Source: Gemmatimonadota bacterium (GTDB lineage: Bacteria > Gemmatimonadota > Gemmatimonadetes > Palauibacterales > Palauibacteraceae). Taken from it: a stretch of DNA of 10,949 nt. This document shows, in pieces, positions 1 through 7,347 of this stretch (positions are counted from its first letter, which is position 1; every line of letters begins with the position of its first letter). The notes below the pieces were generated by a model. That model was given only the letters and a program-made list of their open reading frames with translations. It was not told the origin of the DNA and did not search any database. The translations under genes were made by a program, and so were the position numbers. Where the stretch lies: the NCBI GenBank assembly GCA_029863105.1, contig JAOTWC010000032.1:1-10949 (forward strand), read 5' to 3'.

Positions 1-1
1 C

Positions 2-469
2 GTGCCCGGATCCCCGCTGCGTTCCCTGTGGTTCGGGGAGAGCGCCGATTCGGCCTTGGTGCCGCCGACGGACGTCGGTTCGACCGATTCGTCGCTGCCC
101 GCGGGTGCCAGCATCAGCGTCCGTCCGTCCGATGGAGCTTTGCGGGTCCGTGTGCGGGATTTCCCGGCTGGAACCCGAATCCGGATTACGCCGGCCGACG
201 GGCAGGTCGGCGTTGCGAGCTTGCCTGACGGCGAAGCGAATGCTCGATTTGTCGTAGCGGCCGGTATGCTGGAGGTCGTCGGTCCGGGGCGCGACGCGGC
301 CCCGGCATCGGGCGATGGAGTGATCCTGCAGCTGCCACGCGAGCTGCGATCGGGTGTGGTTGAGGTGGACGGCGACATCGTGGCGCGGGTGTCGGGTGGT
401 CGTATCGTAGCGCAGCGGCAGGTCTCCGCTTCGGGAGACGGAGGTGTGGTCATCGAAGTCGGCGGGTAG
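2..469 (+). CDS. C-terminal part of an unassigned, probably periplasmic protein (partial, 5' end outside window)
   Basis: The reading frame is open from the first full codon to a TAG at 467-469. The GTG at base 2 is probably an internal valine, because the frame shows no stop before it and no ribosome-binding site can be seen. About 155 residues are visible. They are rich in Gly, Val, Ala and Asp, with alternating hydrophobic stretches (ISVRPSDGALRVRVRDFPAG near residue 38, and VVEVDGDIVARVSGGRIV near residue 119) that suggest a beta-rich secreted or periplasmic domain. No catalytic motif, Cys pair or membrane helix lies in the visible part. It ends 32 bases before a TonB-dependent receptor on the same strand. 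An anti-sigma or FecR-like regulator commonly sits just upstream of such receptors, which makes that role plausible, but this is inference from position only. I do not recognise the family. Confidence 0.6.
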   Translation: MPGSPLRSLWFGESADSALVPPTDVGSTDSSLPAGASISVRPSDGALRVRVRDFPAGTRIRITPADGQVGVASLPDGEANARFVVAAGMLEVVGPGRDAAPASGDGVILQLPRELRSGVVEVDGDIVARVSGGRIVAQRQVSASGDGGVVIEVGG

Positions 470-490
470 CCGCGCCCGCCCCGGGGAGGC

Positions 491-494
491 GGAG
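491..494 (+). promoter_or_regulatory. Ribosome binding site of the receptor gene
   Basis: GGAG lies 7 bases before the ATG at 502. A second, stronger GGGGAGG sits further upstream at 483-489 with a long 12-base spacing. Together they support the ATG at 502 as the receptor start. Confidence 0.5.
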
Positions 495-501
495 CGCACG
501 G

Positions 502-2772
502 ATGACGCTGGGTCTGGCCATCGTTGCGAGCCTTGGGCTCATGGTCCAGACGGTGCCAGGCACCGTCGAGGGCGTCGTGCGTGGAGCGGGGGACGGGAAA
601 CCGCTCGTCGCTGCCGAGATCGAGCTTGTCGGGACGGGACGCACGACGACCACCGACTCGGGCGGTCGGTATCTGCTGCTTGACGTGCCATCCGGAGACC
701 AGCGAATCAGGGCCTCGAGATTCGGTTTCGCATCCCTCGCCGTAGACCTGTCGATTCCGGAATCCGGTGCCGTCGCGGTTGATTTCCACCTGCGCGTCGA
801 AGCCTTTCTGATGCCGACCGTAACCGTGGTGGATCGCCGCTCCGATGGCGCGAAACCGCCCGACACGGTCGCGGAGAATCCCGTCGTGCCGGCACACGCG
901 GCCGTCCGCGTGCTTGACACGTCTCCCGGCGTGTCGGAACTCGGGATCTCTTCGGGTGCCAGAGCCCTCCTCGGGCCCGATCCGCCATCGCCCGACAACG
1001 TGCTGTATGTGCGCGGTGCAGGCGCATCTCTGGACCTCGTGTTGCTCGACGGCGCGCCCGTGCATGCGCCGTTCAACCTGGGAGGGCTCGTCGAGCCGGG
1101 ACTGCCCCCATCCATCCAGCGGGCCGAGCGCATGCAGGGAGGTGTGACCGCGCGTTACGACGGCGGTCTGGCGGACGTGCTGTTGCTGACAAGCCGTCCG
1201 GGCGCCGCCGGTGTGCACGCGGCTCTGTTCGCAGACATGCTCGCGGCCGGTGGACAGTTCGAATCGGCCACCCCGGGTGTCGGCGCTGCGTACCTGTCTT
1301 TTCGGTCCCTGCACAACTCCTGGAAGGGCGCTGTCCTGAATTCCGGACTTCCCCAGCGGTATTCGGACGCCTTGCTTCGCACAGACCTGTTCCTGGCCGA
1401 GGACGATACGCTGTCAGTCACGCTGTTCCACAACGAAGAAACGGTGCAGCTGGACGCCGAGTCGGATTTCGACGAACCCCGTTGGGGCAACGCGGCCGGA
1501 TCCGTTCGCTACCAGTCCCGGACGGGTCTCGGGCGGATGGAACTCGGGGCGGCGCTGGGCGACTTCAGCACCCGCCTGCCGGTGGGCAGCACGGATCCTC
1601 TGACGGCAACCGGCCGAACGCGGCGGGTCAGACTGTGGGCCGACTTTACCCGGCGCCTCGGGGGGATCGGAATCGGCTACGGGCTGCAGGGGGACCTCCT
1701 GAACCTGAGGATGCGCTTCAGGGAGACGGCGCCCACTGTCGATACGCTTCGCCTGAGCCAGCGTGCCTCGGCCCGGGCCGTGGGTGCGTGGCTGGAGGGG
1801 AGCCGGGCGATTACTCCACGCGTGGACCTGAAAGCGGGGTTGCGGGCGAACTTCCTGAGCGATGGAATGGGCAGTTCGCTGTCGCCCCGTTTGCTTGTCG
1901 GCTGGAACGTCACGAGAGATCTGCGGCTGTCAGGCTCGTTGGGGCGGTTTCACCAGATGGTCGTCGCGGTAGATACGGATCTGCCGGTTGAAACAACCGC
2001 TATCGCAGGCTCCGACGGTCGCGTTCTGGGGTCTATTCTGAGCGACGTCGCGGCCGCCCGATCGACCCACCTGCTGCTCGGCGTCACGCACTCGCCGTCC
2101 CCGCGCGAACTCATTCACTTCGAGGCGTTCTGGAAGTCGTCGACTGGTGTCCCCGAGTACGGAGACGGCGCTCTGCGGAATGTCGGGGTCGATCTGCTCG
2201 TCGGCCGGCCACTGACGCCGCGTGCCTCCGTGTGGGCGGCCTATTCTCTTGCCTGGGCGTGGGCTGCGTTTCCGGATGCCGAGAGTCGGGTCGTCTATTC
2301 GGCACGCCACTTCCTGCGTGGCGGCCTGACGTTCGAAACGGTCGATCATCTGCGTCTCGACGCCGACCTGTCGTTCGGACAGGGCCTCGAGTTCGGGGCG
2401 ATTCCGAGATCAGAGCGCGCCGCCTTGTCGACAGGACAGACCGGCGGATCCGGGGCGTCTCCTCCGACTCCGCCGGCCGTTCCCGGTACACCAGCTCCCC
2501 AGTCCGTCATCGTTCCGGTCGAAACGGGTGGACCCATCTTCACGCGGGCCCCGAACGGATCGTATCTGCGCCTGAACTTCCAGGTGACCGCCGAGTTCGC
2601 CGTACGGTTCTTCGGGCGCGATCAGAAGATGCTGCCGTACTTCCGGCTGGTGAATGCCCTCGATCGGGAAGACGCGCTGTTCTTCCGATACGACGGGCAG
2701 GAGAGTGCGGAGCCGAAGCCGATCGGTTCGGTGCCCGTTCTGCCGGTCATCGGACTCGAGTGGCGGTTTTAG
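502..2772 (+). CDS. TonB-dependent outer-membrane receptor with carboxypeptidase-regulatory-like N-terminal domain
   Basis: The predicted protein has 756 residues. Residues 1-17 form a short hydrophobic signal-like segment with no basic residue in its n-region. Residues about 20-100 look like a carboxypeptidase-regulatory-like beta-sandwich (GTVEGVVRGAGDGKPLVAAE, then TDSGGRYLLLDVPSGD). The stretch PTVTVVD at 105-111 is a possible TonB-box-like segment. Residues about 130-232 are a plug domain, with VRGAGASLDLVLLDGAPVH at 170-188 and GGVTARYDGGLADVLLLTSR near 213-232. The rest alternates aromatic and hydrophobic strands typical of a 22-strand barrel and ends in a Phe (GLEWRF), the usual outer-membrane terminal signal. 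A Pro/Gly-rich stretch around residues 648-671 is probably an extracellular loop. The family imports ferric chelates, cobalamin, glycans or peptides using TonB energy; the substrate cannot be read here. At 756 residues it is compact for receptors of this kind. Confidence 0.87.
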   Translation: MTLGLAIVASLGLMVQTVPGTVEGVVRGAGDGKPLVAAEIELVGTGRTTTTDSGGRYLLLDVPSGDQRIRASRFGFASLAVDLSIPESGAVAVDFHLRVEAFLMPTVTVVDRRSDGAKPPDTVAENPVVPAHAAVRVLDTSPGVSELGISSGARALLGPDPPSPDNVLYVRGAGASLDLVLLDGAPVHAPFNLGGLVEPGLPPSIQRAERMQGGVTARYDGGLADVLLLTSRPGAAGVHAALFADMLAAGGQFESATPGVGAAYLSFRSLHNSWKGAVLNSGLPQRYSDALLRTDLFLAEDDTLSVTLFHNEETVQLDAESDFDEPRWGNAAGSVRYQSRTGLGRMELGAALGDFSTRLPVGSTDPLTATGRTRRVRLWADFTRRLGGIGIGYGLQGDLLNLRMRFRETAPTVDTLRLSQRASARAVGAWLEGSRAITPRVDLKAGLRANFLSDGMGSSLSPRLLVGWNVTRDLRLSGSLGRFHQMVVAVDTDLPVETTAIAGSDGRVLGSILSDVAAARSTHLLLGVTHSPSPRELIHFEAFWKSSTGVPEYGDGALRNVGVDLLVGRPLTPRASVWAAYSLAWAWAAFPDAESRVVYSARHFLRGGLTFETVDHLRLDADLSFGQGLEFGAIPRSERAALSTGQTGGSGASPPTPPAVPGTPAPQSVIVPVETGGPIFTRAPNGSYLRLNFQVTAEFAVRFFGRDQKMLPYFRLVNALDREDALFFRYDGQESAEPKPIGSVPVLPVIGLEWRF

Positions 2773-4166
2773 ATCCCGCGCCGGCCCCCTCGGCCGGCGA
2801 CGGCCCGCTTCGGGTCGCCGTGATCGGTGCCGGCCCTGCCGGTTTTTACACGGCCGGCGCTCTATTCAAGCAGGACGACGTCGACGTTCGCGTCGACATG
2901 TTCAATCGGTTGCCAACCCCGTACGGACTGGTCCGCGAAGGAGTGGCTCCTGACCACGAATCGATCAAGGCGGTGACGCGCGTGTTCGACCGTACGGGAG
3001 ACGACGACAGATTCCGGTTCTTCGGCAACGTGTCGATCGGCGGCGATCTCTCCGTGCAGGAGCTCCAGGCCTACTACCATATGCTGGTGTATGCCGTCGG
3101 GGCGCAGTCGGATCGGCGCCTCGGCATTCCCGGCGAGGACCTGGCCGGAAGCCACCCTGCAACGATCTTCGTCGGCTGGTACAACGGGCACCCGGACTTC
3201 GCCGATCTCGACTTCGACCTGTCCCATCAACGTGCGATCGTCATTGGCAATGGCAACGTCGCCGTGGACGTAGCCCGCATTCTGGTCCGATCGGTGGATG
3301 AACTCGCGGCCACCGACATGGCCGATCACGCGGTGACCGCATTGCAGAACAGCCGGGTTCGTGAGGTCGTCATGTTGGGTCGCCGGGGGCCTGCCCAGGC
3401 GAGCTTCACGTCAGCGGAACTCAAGGAATTCGGCCAGTTGGCCGGCGTGGAGGTCAGCGTCGCCGCCGAGCAGCTGGAGCTGGACGACACCAGTCAGGCT
3501 CTGATTGACGAGGAGCGGCGCGTCAGGCGCAACCTCGAAATCCTCGCGGACTTCGCAGGCCGCGAGCGCACCGGTGCGAACCGGACCATCGAATTGCGAT
3601 TCCTTGCGTCGCCGGTCGAGATCCTGGGCACTGACGGACAGGTGACGGGGTTGAGAATCGAACGGAATCGGCTCGAGACCGGTGCCGACGGGTACCAGCG
3701 GGCCGTAGGAACGGGCGAGTTCGAGACGCTGGATTGCGGCCTCGTGCTGCGGTCCGTCGGCTACCGGGGCGTCGCAATACCCGGCGTTCCGTTTTGCGAG
3801 AGGCGCGGGATCATTCCCAACGAGCAGGGGCGCGTCACGGACGGTCCTGGCGGATCCGTCCGGCCGGGAGAGTACGTCGTCGGCTGGATCAAGCGCGGCC
3901 CCAGCGGGATCATCGGAACCAACAAACCGGACGCCGTGGAGACGGTCGGCCACATGCTCCAGGACGCAGGCAACCTCGATCGCGAGGCGGTCGATCCAGA
4001 TCCTGAAGCTGTCGTCGCGTGTCTGCGGGAGCGCGGAATCCGTTTCGTGAGCTATGAGGACTGGAAACGTATCGATGCGGAAGAGCGAGCCCGAGGCGAA
4101 CCGCACGGCAGACCCCGGTCGAAGATCGTGCGGATAGAGGACATGCTCGGCGTCTGCCAGCGGTAG
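2760..4166 (+). CDS. Ferredoxin/adrenodoxin-type NADP(+) reductase (FprA-like flavoprotein)
   Basis: From the GTG at 2760 the protein has 468 residues, close to mycobacterial FprA and mitochondrial adrenodoxin reductase. It should move electrons between NADPH and a ferredoxin through FAD in the cytoplasm. The FAD-binding motif GAGPAG is at 23-28. LPTPYGLVREGVAPDH at 51-66 is a family hallmark. The NADP-binding motif GNGNVAVDVAR is at 163-173, and GRRGPAQASFT at 207-217 carries the Arg pair expected to hold the NADP 2'-phosphate. GWIKRGPSGIIGTNK at 375-389 closes the FAD site. The frame stays open upstream to 2232, but that part is the receptor gene read in another frame. GTG at 2760 is preferred because it leaves a normal N-terminal length before the FAD motif; the next GTG at 2820 falls too close to the motif. 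The gene overlaps the receptor by 13 bases, so translation is probably coupled. No ferredoxin gene is in view. Confidence 0.93.
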   Translation: MAVLDPAPAPSAGDGPLRVAVIGAGPAGFYTAGALFKQDDVDVRVDMFNRLPTPYGLVREGVAPDHESIKAVTRVFDRTGDDDRFRFFGNVSIGGDLSVQELQAYYHMLVYAVGAQSDRRLGIPGEDLAGSHPATIFVGWYNGHPDFADLDFDLSHQRAIVIGNGNVAVDVARILVRSVDELAATDMADHAVTALQNSRVREVVMLGRRGPAQASFTSAELKEFGQLAGVEVSVAAEQLELDDTSQALIDEERRVRRNLEILADFAGRERTGANRTIELRFLASPVEILGTDGQVTGLRIERNRLETGADGYQRAVGTGEFETLDCGLVLRSVGYRGVAIPGVPFCERRGIIPNEQGRVTDGPGGSVRPGEYVVGWIKRGPSGIIGTNKPDAVETVGHMLQDAGNLDREAVDPDPEAVVACLRERGIRFVSYEDWKRIDAEERARGEPHGRPRSKIVRIEDMLGVCQR

Positions 4167-4196
4167 CCGCCCGGCCGGGGGGGAAGGTCAGGCGGC
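4166..4196. other. GC-rich palindromic junction between convergent genes
   Basis: Only 21 bases separate the stop codons of the ferredoxin reductase and the convergent formamidase. They contain the perfect 10-base palindrome CCCGGCCGGG at 4170-4179, and GCCGCC at 4166-4171 can pair with GGCGGC at 4191-4196. This could act as a compact two-way transcription barrier, but there is no T tract on either strand, so a terminator role is uncertain. Confidence 0.3.
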
Positions 4197-4844
4197 CGGC
4201 GAACGAAGCACCGCCCGCACGGGACTGCCGTCGAATCCGACCAACCGCAGGGGCAGTGCGATCAACTCGTAGTCCCCGGCGGGCACATCATCGAGCCTGA
4301 GGCCTTCAAGAATCGTCATTCCATGCCTTGCAACGGCGGCGTGGGCCGGAAGGAGCTTCGAATCCGCGGGGTCTACGCTTGGCGTGTCGATACCGACCGT
4401 GGTCACACCGGCTGCCGCCAGCCAGTCGATCGCTTCGGGGGAAATCGCCACGAACTCCTCCGTCCAGCGCCGGGGGTCCGGAAAACTGCCCGTTCGAACG
4501 AGGACGCGGGACGGAAGCGGCTGTCTGCGCGAGCCGAGCGAGTCCAGCGCGTCGGCCAGCGGTTCGGGTTCGATCAGCCGTCCCGTCCCCGCGCCAACGT
4601 GCACCAGGCGGCAGGGTCCGAGCAGGCGTTCGAGCGGTGTCTGCTCGATACCCGGACCCGTGGACGTGTAATGCGAGGGTGCATCCACGTGAGCGCCGAG
4701 ATGAACCGTGGACCGCAACGTCGACAACGTTACGACATCTCCCCGGTCCAGATCCGACAGGATCTCGCGGCTCAGCGAGGTGTCGCCCGGAAAGACGGCC
4801 AGTCGCGAGTCCAACGGCGGCGAGATGTCGAACAGCTCAAACAT
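4188..4844 (-). CDS. kynB: Kynurenine formamidase (cyclase-family metal hydrolase, KynB-type)
   Basis: The protein has 218 residues, the usual length for bacterial KynB. It hydrolyses N-formylkynurenine to kynurenine and formate in the tryptophan kynurenine pathway. The N-terminus DISPPLDSRLAVFPGDT (6-22) and the metal-binding motif HLGAHVDAPSHY (48-59, HxGxHxDxP) are characteristic of the family. His168 and Glu180 have the 12-residue spacing I recall for the remaining metal ligands in KynB structures. The frame is open further upstream to 4964, but ATG at 4844 is chosen because a perfect AGGAGG (4856-4851 on the minus strand) sits 6 bases before it and because the protein then starts right at the conserved fold. 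The start overlaps the kynU stop by 8 bases. Its position directly after kynU supports kynurenine formamidase over other cyclase-family hydrolases. Confidence 0.9.
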   Translation of the reverse strand: MFELFDISPPLDSRLAVFPGDTSLSREILSDLDRGDVVTLSTLRSTVHLGAHVDAPSHYTSTGPGIEQTPLERLLGPCRLVHVGAGTGRLIEPEPLADALDSLGSRRQPLPSRVLVRTGSFPDPRRWTEEFVAISPEAIDWLAAAGVTTVGIDTPSVDPADSKLLPAHAAVARHGMTILEGLRLDDVPAGDYELIALPLRLVGFDGSPVRAVLRSPAA

Positions 4845-6132
4845 CGCGGCCCTCCTGGTGCCTGAGTTCCGCGGCCACGAGATGCGCGGCTCGCCATACC
4901 TCGTGAAACGTATTGAACAGCGGAGCCGGTGCCAGGCGAACGACGTCAGGTTCTCGAACGTCAATGCTCACGCCCGCGGATGCCAGCGCCTGCTGCATGT
5001 CGAGTGCATTCCGGGTGTGCAGGGATAGCTGGGCACCGCGGCGATCCGGGGCGGAGGGCGTGATGATCCGCGCCAGGTGTCCGGCCAGGTGTTCCAGTAG
5101 CTGCTCGAGGTAACCCGTCAAGAGAATCGACTTGTCCCGAATCTCCGGCATCCCGGCCTCAACGATCAACTCCAGCGCCGGGCCAAGCGGCGCGAAGGAC
5201 AGCACCGGAGGGCAGCTCAACTGCCAGCCGGATGCGTCCCGTCGGGGCAGGAACCTGGCCTGCTGCTGCCAGCGGAAACGTGCCACTGGATCATTCCCCC
5301 ACCAGCCCCCCAGCCGGAACAGGGTCTCGTCCGACGCGTGATCTTCGCGCACGAATACTCCAGCGGGGGAGCCCGGACCCGCGTTCAGGTACTTGTACGT
5401 GCACCAGGCGGCGAAGTCGACACCCCAATCGCTCAGAGCGACCGGGACGTTGCCGACCGCGTGCGCGAGGTCGAATCCGACGAGGCAGCCCGCGACGTGG
5501 GCTGCCCTGGTGATCCGTTCCATGTCGAGCAGTTCACCCGTCAGGAAGTTGACGCCGCCCAGAAACACGAGAGCGATCTCGGCCCCCCGCTCATCGATTA
5601 CCCGTTCGACGGCCTCCGTCGTAACCAGATCGTGATCTCCACCTCCGACCTCGACGATCGCGTCCCGGGGGTCGATCCCGTGCCACCGAAGTTGCGTCTG
5701 GACCACGTAGCGATCGGATGGGAAGCACGAACGCTCGATGAGTACCCTGGTGCGCGTTCCCGCAGGTCGAAAGAAACTTGCCAGCAGAAGATGCAAATTG
5801 ACCGTCAGGCCGTTCATCAGCCCGACTTCACGGGGAGACGCGCCCACGATCTCGGCCATCAGATGCCGGTGGCGTGCATCCAGGTCGATCCAGGCAGACG
5901 GCGAGGCGAAATAGCCCTCGACTCCCTGCCGGGACCATGCATCCAGCTCCGCGTTCACGACGTCCCTCGCGGCCCGGGGCAGGGGCCCCAGCGAGTTTCC
6001 CAGCAAGTAGACAGCGGGCTCAGCCTGCGCCGCGCCGGGTAGCTCGAATCGGTCGCGAAACCGACCAAGCCGGTCCTCGCCATCCAGTTGACGCGCAAAT
6101 TCTTCATCGGGTCGGAACAGCGGCATCGTCAT
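4837..6132 (-). CDS. kynU: Kynureninase (PLP-dependent)
   Basis: The protein has 431 residues, normal for the family. It cleaves L-kynurenine to anthranilate and alanine, or 3-hydroxykynurenine to 3-hydroxyanthranilate and alanine, in the cytoplasm using pyridoxal phosphate. YLLGNSLGPLP at 42-52 is the N-terminal kynureninase signature. GFDLAHAVGN at 219-228 holds the Asp that contacts the PLP ring nitrogen, and TYKYLNAGPGS at 245-255 carries the Schiff-base lysine, Lys247. GGWWG at 275-279 and SCPPVLSFAPL near 306-316 also fit. The ATG at 6132 overlaps the glycosyltransferase stop as ATGA; a second in-frame ATG two codons on (6126) is an equally good start, and the only ribosome-binding hint is a weak CAGGG. 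The gene is followed by kynB with an 8-base overlap, which supports a kynurenine-degrading operon. Confidence 0.95.
   Translation of the reverse strand: MTMPLFRPDEEFARQLDGEDRLGRFRDRFELPGAAQAEPAVYLLGNSLGPLPRAARDVVNAELDAWSRQGVEGYFASPSAWIDLDARHRHLMAEIVGASPREVGLMNGLTVNLHLLLASFFRPAGTRTRVLIERSCFPSDRYVVQTQLRWHGIDPRDAIVEVGGGDHDLVTTEAVERVIDERGAEIALVFLGGVNFLTGELLDMERITRAAHVAGCLVGFDLAHAVGNVPVALSDWGVDFAAWCTYKYLNAGPGSPAGVFVREDHASDETLFRLGGWWGNDPVARFRWQQQARFLPRRDASGWQLSCPPVLSFAPLGPALELIVEAGMPEIRDKSILLTGYLEQLLEHLAGHLARIITPSAPDRRGAQLSLHTRNALDMQQALASAGVSIDVREPDVVRLAPAPLFNTFHEVWRAAHLVAAELRHQEGRDV
4851..4856 (-). promoter_or_regulatory. Strong Shine-Dalgarno deciding the kynB start
   Basis: On the minus strand this reads AGGAGG, a full match to the anti-Shine-Dalgarno, 6 bases before ATG at 4844. 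It lies inside the end of kynU and rules against the longer in-frame start. Confidence 0.85.
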
Positions 6133-6947
6133 CCCTGACCAGCCCGCTTGCGCTGCCGATTGAGCGCCCTGAGCCGGGTGTACTTCAACCGCACGGAGCG
6201 CGCGTCCAGAATCGCGAGGACCAGGCCGCGCCAGCCGAGCAGGAAGCCTCGCTTGAGCAGGAAGCCACGCAAGAAACGCAGGGGAGGTCTGATGATGATA
6301 TCCGCCGGGCCGGCCTTGCCCCCCAGCTCGAACAGTCGCCCGGCACTGATCGTCGAGTAACGGTCCAGGGTCCTCAGGTGCTCATCGAAGTCCCGATACG
6401 GGAAATGCAGGAGGTCTCCCCGCAACTGAAGAACGGGAGCATCCGTTTCCCAACGGTCATGCGGATTCACTCCGCCCCAGCAGCCGCGCCTTCGGTCGAA
6501 CAGCCGGAGCTGCCTGTTGGGGTACCAGCTTCCGTACCGGATCCAGGCGCCCAGATGATGAGACAGCCGCGGCATGGACCAACCGCCCACGTCGGAAAAC
6601 CCGCCATCGCGGATCGCGACGATCTCCCGTTTCAGCTCCTCGGACAGGCGCTCGTCCGCATCGAGACACAGCACCCAGTCGTGGGTGGCCTGGTCGACGG
6701 CGAACTGTTTCTGTTCGCGGTGACCTGGCCAGTCCCGCTCGATGACCCGCGCCCCGGCGGCTATGGCAATGTCGCGCGTGTCGTCGCTGGAATGCGCATC
6801 CACCACGATGATCTCATCGCAAATATCGAGCGAAGAGAGGCAATCGGCGATCCGATCCGCCTCGTCCATCGCAATGACGCAAGCCGAAATCCCGGGGCTC
6901 CGCGAAGGCGGTGTTCCGGCGCCGGGATCCGATGACGGGTTGTCCAT
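6129..6947 (-). CDS. Family 2 glycosyltransferase, LPS-core glucosyltransferase (WaaE/KdtX) type
   Basis: The protein has 272 residues from ATG at 6947. The GT-A fold begins at ISACVIAMDEADRIADCL (20-37), followed by CDEIIVVDAHSSDDT (43-57) and the metal/nucleotide-sugar motif LDADER at 95-100. The early region DWPGHREQKQFA (72-83) is typical of the WaaE/KdtX group, which adds a sugar to the inner LPS core at the cytoplasmic face of the inner membrane. The C-terminus is hydrophobic and strongly basic (about 215-272), fitting membrane attachment. The frame is open upstream to 7139, but residues before Met-Asp-Asn-Pro look non-coding and would run through the cold-shock gene promoter, so 6947 is preferred although no clear ribosome-binding site precedes it. 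It is the first gene of the operon with kynU and kynB, joined by an ATGA overlap. The acceptor sugar is unknown. Confidence 0.85.
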   Translation of the reverse strand: MDNPSSDPGAGTPPSRSPGISACVIAMDEADRIADCLSSLDICDEIIVVDAHSSDDTRDIAIAAGARVIERDWPGHREQKQFAVDQATHDWVLCLDADERLSEELKREIVAIRDGGFSDVGGWSMPRLSHHLGAWIRYGSWYPNRQLRLFDRRRGCWGGVNPHDRWETDAPVLQLRGDLLHFPYRDFDEHLRTLDRYSTISAGRLFELGGKAGPADIIIRPPLRFLRGFLLKRGFLLGWRGLVLAILDARSVRLKYTRLRALNRQRKRAGQG

Positions 6948-6989
6948 ACGGTCAGTGTCCGGACAAGGGCTCGTGGCGGCAAGGTCGCG

Positions 6990-7019
6990 TTGACACTCCT
7001 GTTGAGAAACTCCTATTTT
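6990..7019 (+). promoter_or_regulatory. Sigma-70-type promoter of the cold-shock gene
   Basis: A perfect TTGACA at 6990-6995 is followed after 18 bases by TATTTT at 7014-7019 (four of six matches to TATAAT). Transcription would start near 7026 and give a leader of about 70 bases before the ATG at 7099. Long 5' leaders are usual for regulated cold-shock mRNAs. Confidence 0.6.
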
Positions 7020-7087
7020 TTCACCGACGTATGTGGAGCGCGCTTCCAGGCGCGATCCTGCGCGACAGCTGTAAAGGGCCCAGTGCC

Positions 7088-7094
7088 AGGAGAG
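7088..7094 (+). promoter_or_regulatory. Ribosome binding site of the cold-shock gene
   Basis: AGGAGAG ends 4 bases before the ATG at 7099 and fixes the start of the cold-shock protein. Confidence 0.75.
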
Positions 7095-7098
7095 ACGA

Positions 7099-7320
7099 AT
7101 GCGGACGACCGGCAAGGTCAAGTGGTTCGACAACGCCAAGGGCTACGGCTTCATCACGATGCAGGACGGGTCCAAAGACTGCTTTGTCCACCACACGGCG
7201 ATCGAGGGCAACGGATTCAAAACTCTCGAAGAGGGCGAGTCCGTCGAGTTCGAGGTTACGGAGGGCGAGAAGGGTCCGGCGGCCACCCACGTGGTTCGGA
7301 TCACCAGCGAACAGGGCTGA
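7099..7320 (+). CDS. Cold-shock-domain nucleic-acid-binding protein (Csp family)
   Basis: The 73-residue protein is one complete cold-shock domain, a five-strand OB-fold that binds single-stranded RNA and DNA and melts RNA structure. [16 protein letters not shown] at 5-20 contains the RNP1 motif (KGYGFI), and DCFVHHTAI at 27-35 is the RNP2 region, with Cys where Leu or Val is more common. The C-terminal [10 protein letters not shown] closes the barrel as in known Csps. It has its own promoter, a strong ribosome-binding site and a following terminator-like hairpin, so it is probably a single-gene transcript between two operons. Whether it is cold-induced or constitutive cannot be told from sequence. 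Confidence 0.96.
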   Translation: MRTTGKVKWFDNAKGYGFITMQDGSKDCFVHHTAIEGNGFKTLEEGESVEFEVTEGEKGPAATHVVRITSEQG

Positions 7321-7321
7321 C

Positions 7322-7339
7322 GCTCCGCAGGTCCGGAGC
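7322..7339 (+). repeat. Small hairpin just after the cold-shock gene
   Basis: GCTCCG at 7322-7327 pairs with CGGAGC at 7334-7339 around a 6-base loop, starting two bases after the cold-shock stop codon. It precedes the larger hairpin and may protect the 3' end of the transcript. Confidence 0.45.
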
Positions 7340-7347
7340 AGCCGCGA

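Larger units (their letters stand above)
6948..7098. promoter_or_regulatory. Divergent intergenic region between the kyn operon and the cold-shock gene
   Basis: These 151 bases separate the minus-strand glycosyltransferase-kynU-kynB operon from the plus-strand cold-shock gene. They hold an AT-rich patch around 7003-7023 that stands out in this GC-rich window, a plus-strand promoter (listed separately), and ACTCCT repeated directly at 6995-7000 and 7009-7014. A promoter for the minus-strand operon must lie here or further upstream, but I could not identify convincing -35 and -10 elements on that strand. Confidence 0.5.

Noticed and set aside
450..1133. 227-residue antisense reading frame across the receptor N-terminus
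   Set aside because: The plus-strand frame has clear plug-domain motifs; the antisense product is Ser/Arg/Thr-rich with no recognisable domain.
2232..2759. Upstream in-frame extension of the ferredoxin reductase (644-residue reading)
   Set aside because: It lies wholly inside the receptor gene in another frame, is Arg/Gly/Pro-rich as expected of shadow frames in GC-rich DNA, and resembles nothing known.
4845..4964. Longer start for kynB
   Set aside because: The extension overlaps the kynU C-terminus, and a perfect AGGAGG precedes the ATG at 4844, where the conserved fold begins.
5338..6042. 234-residue plus-strand reading frame opposite kynU
   Set aside because: The minus strand encodes kynureninase with all its signatures; long antisense frames are common in GC-rich genes.
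6948..7139. Longer start for the WaaE-like glycosyltransferase
   Set aside because: It would run through the cold-shock promoter and the start of the cold-shock gene, and the added residues show no family similarity.
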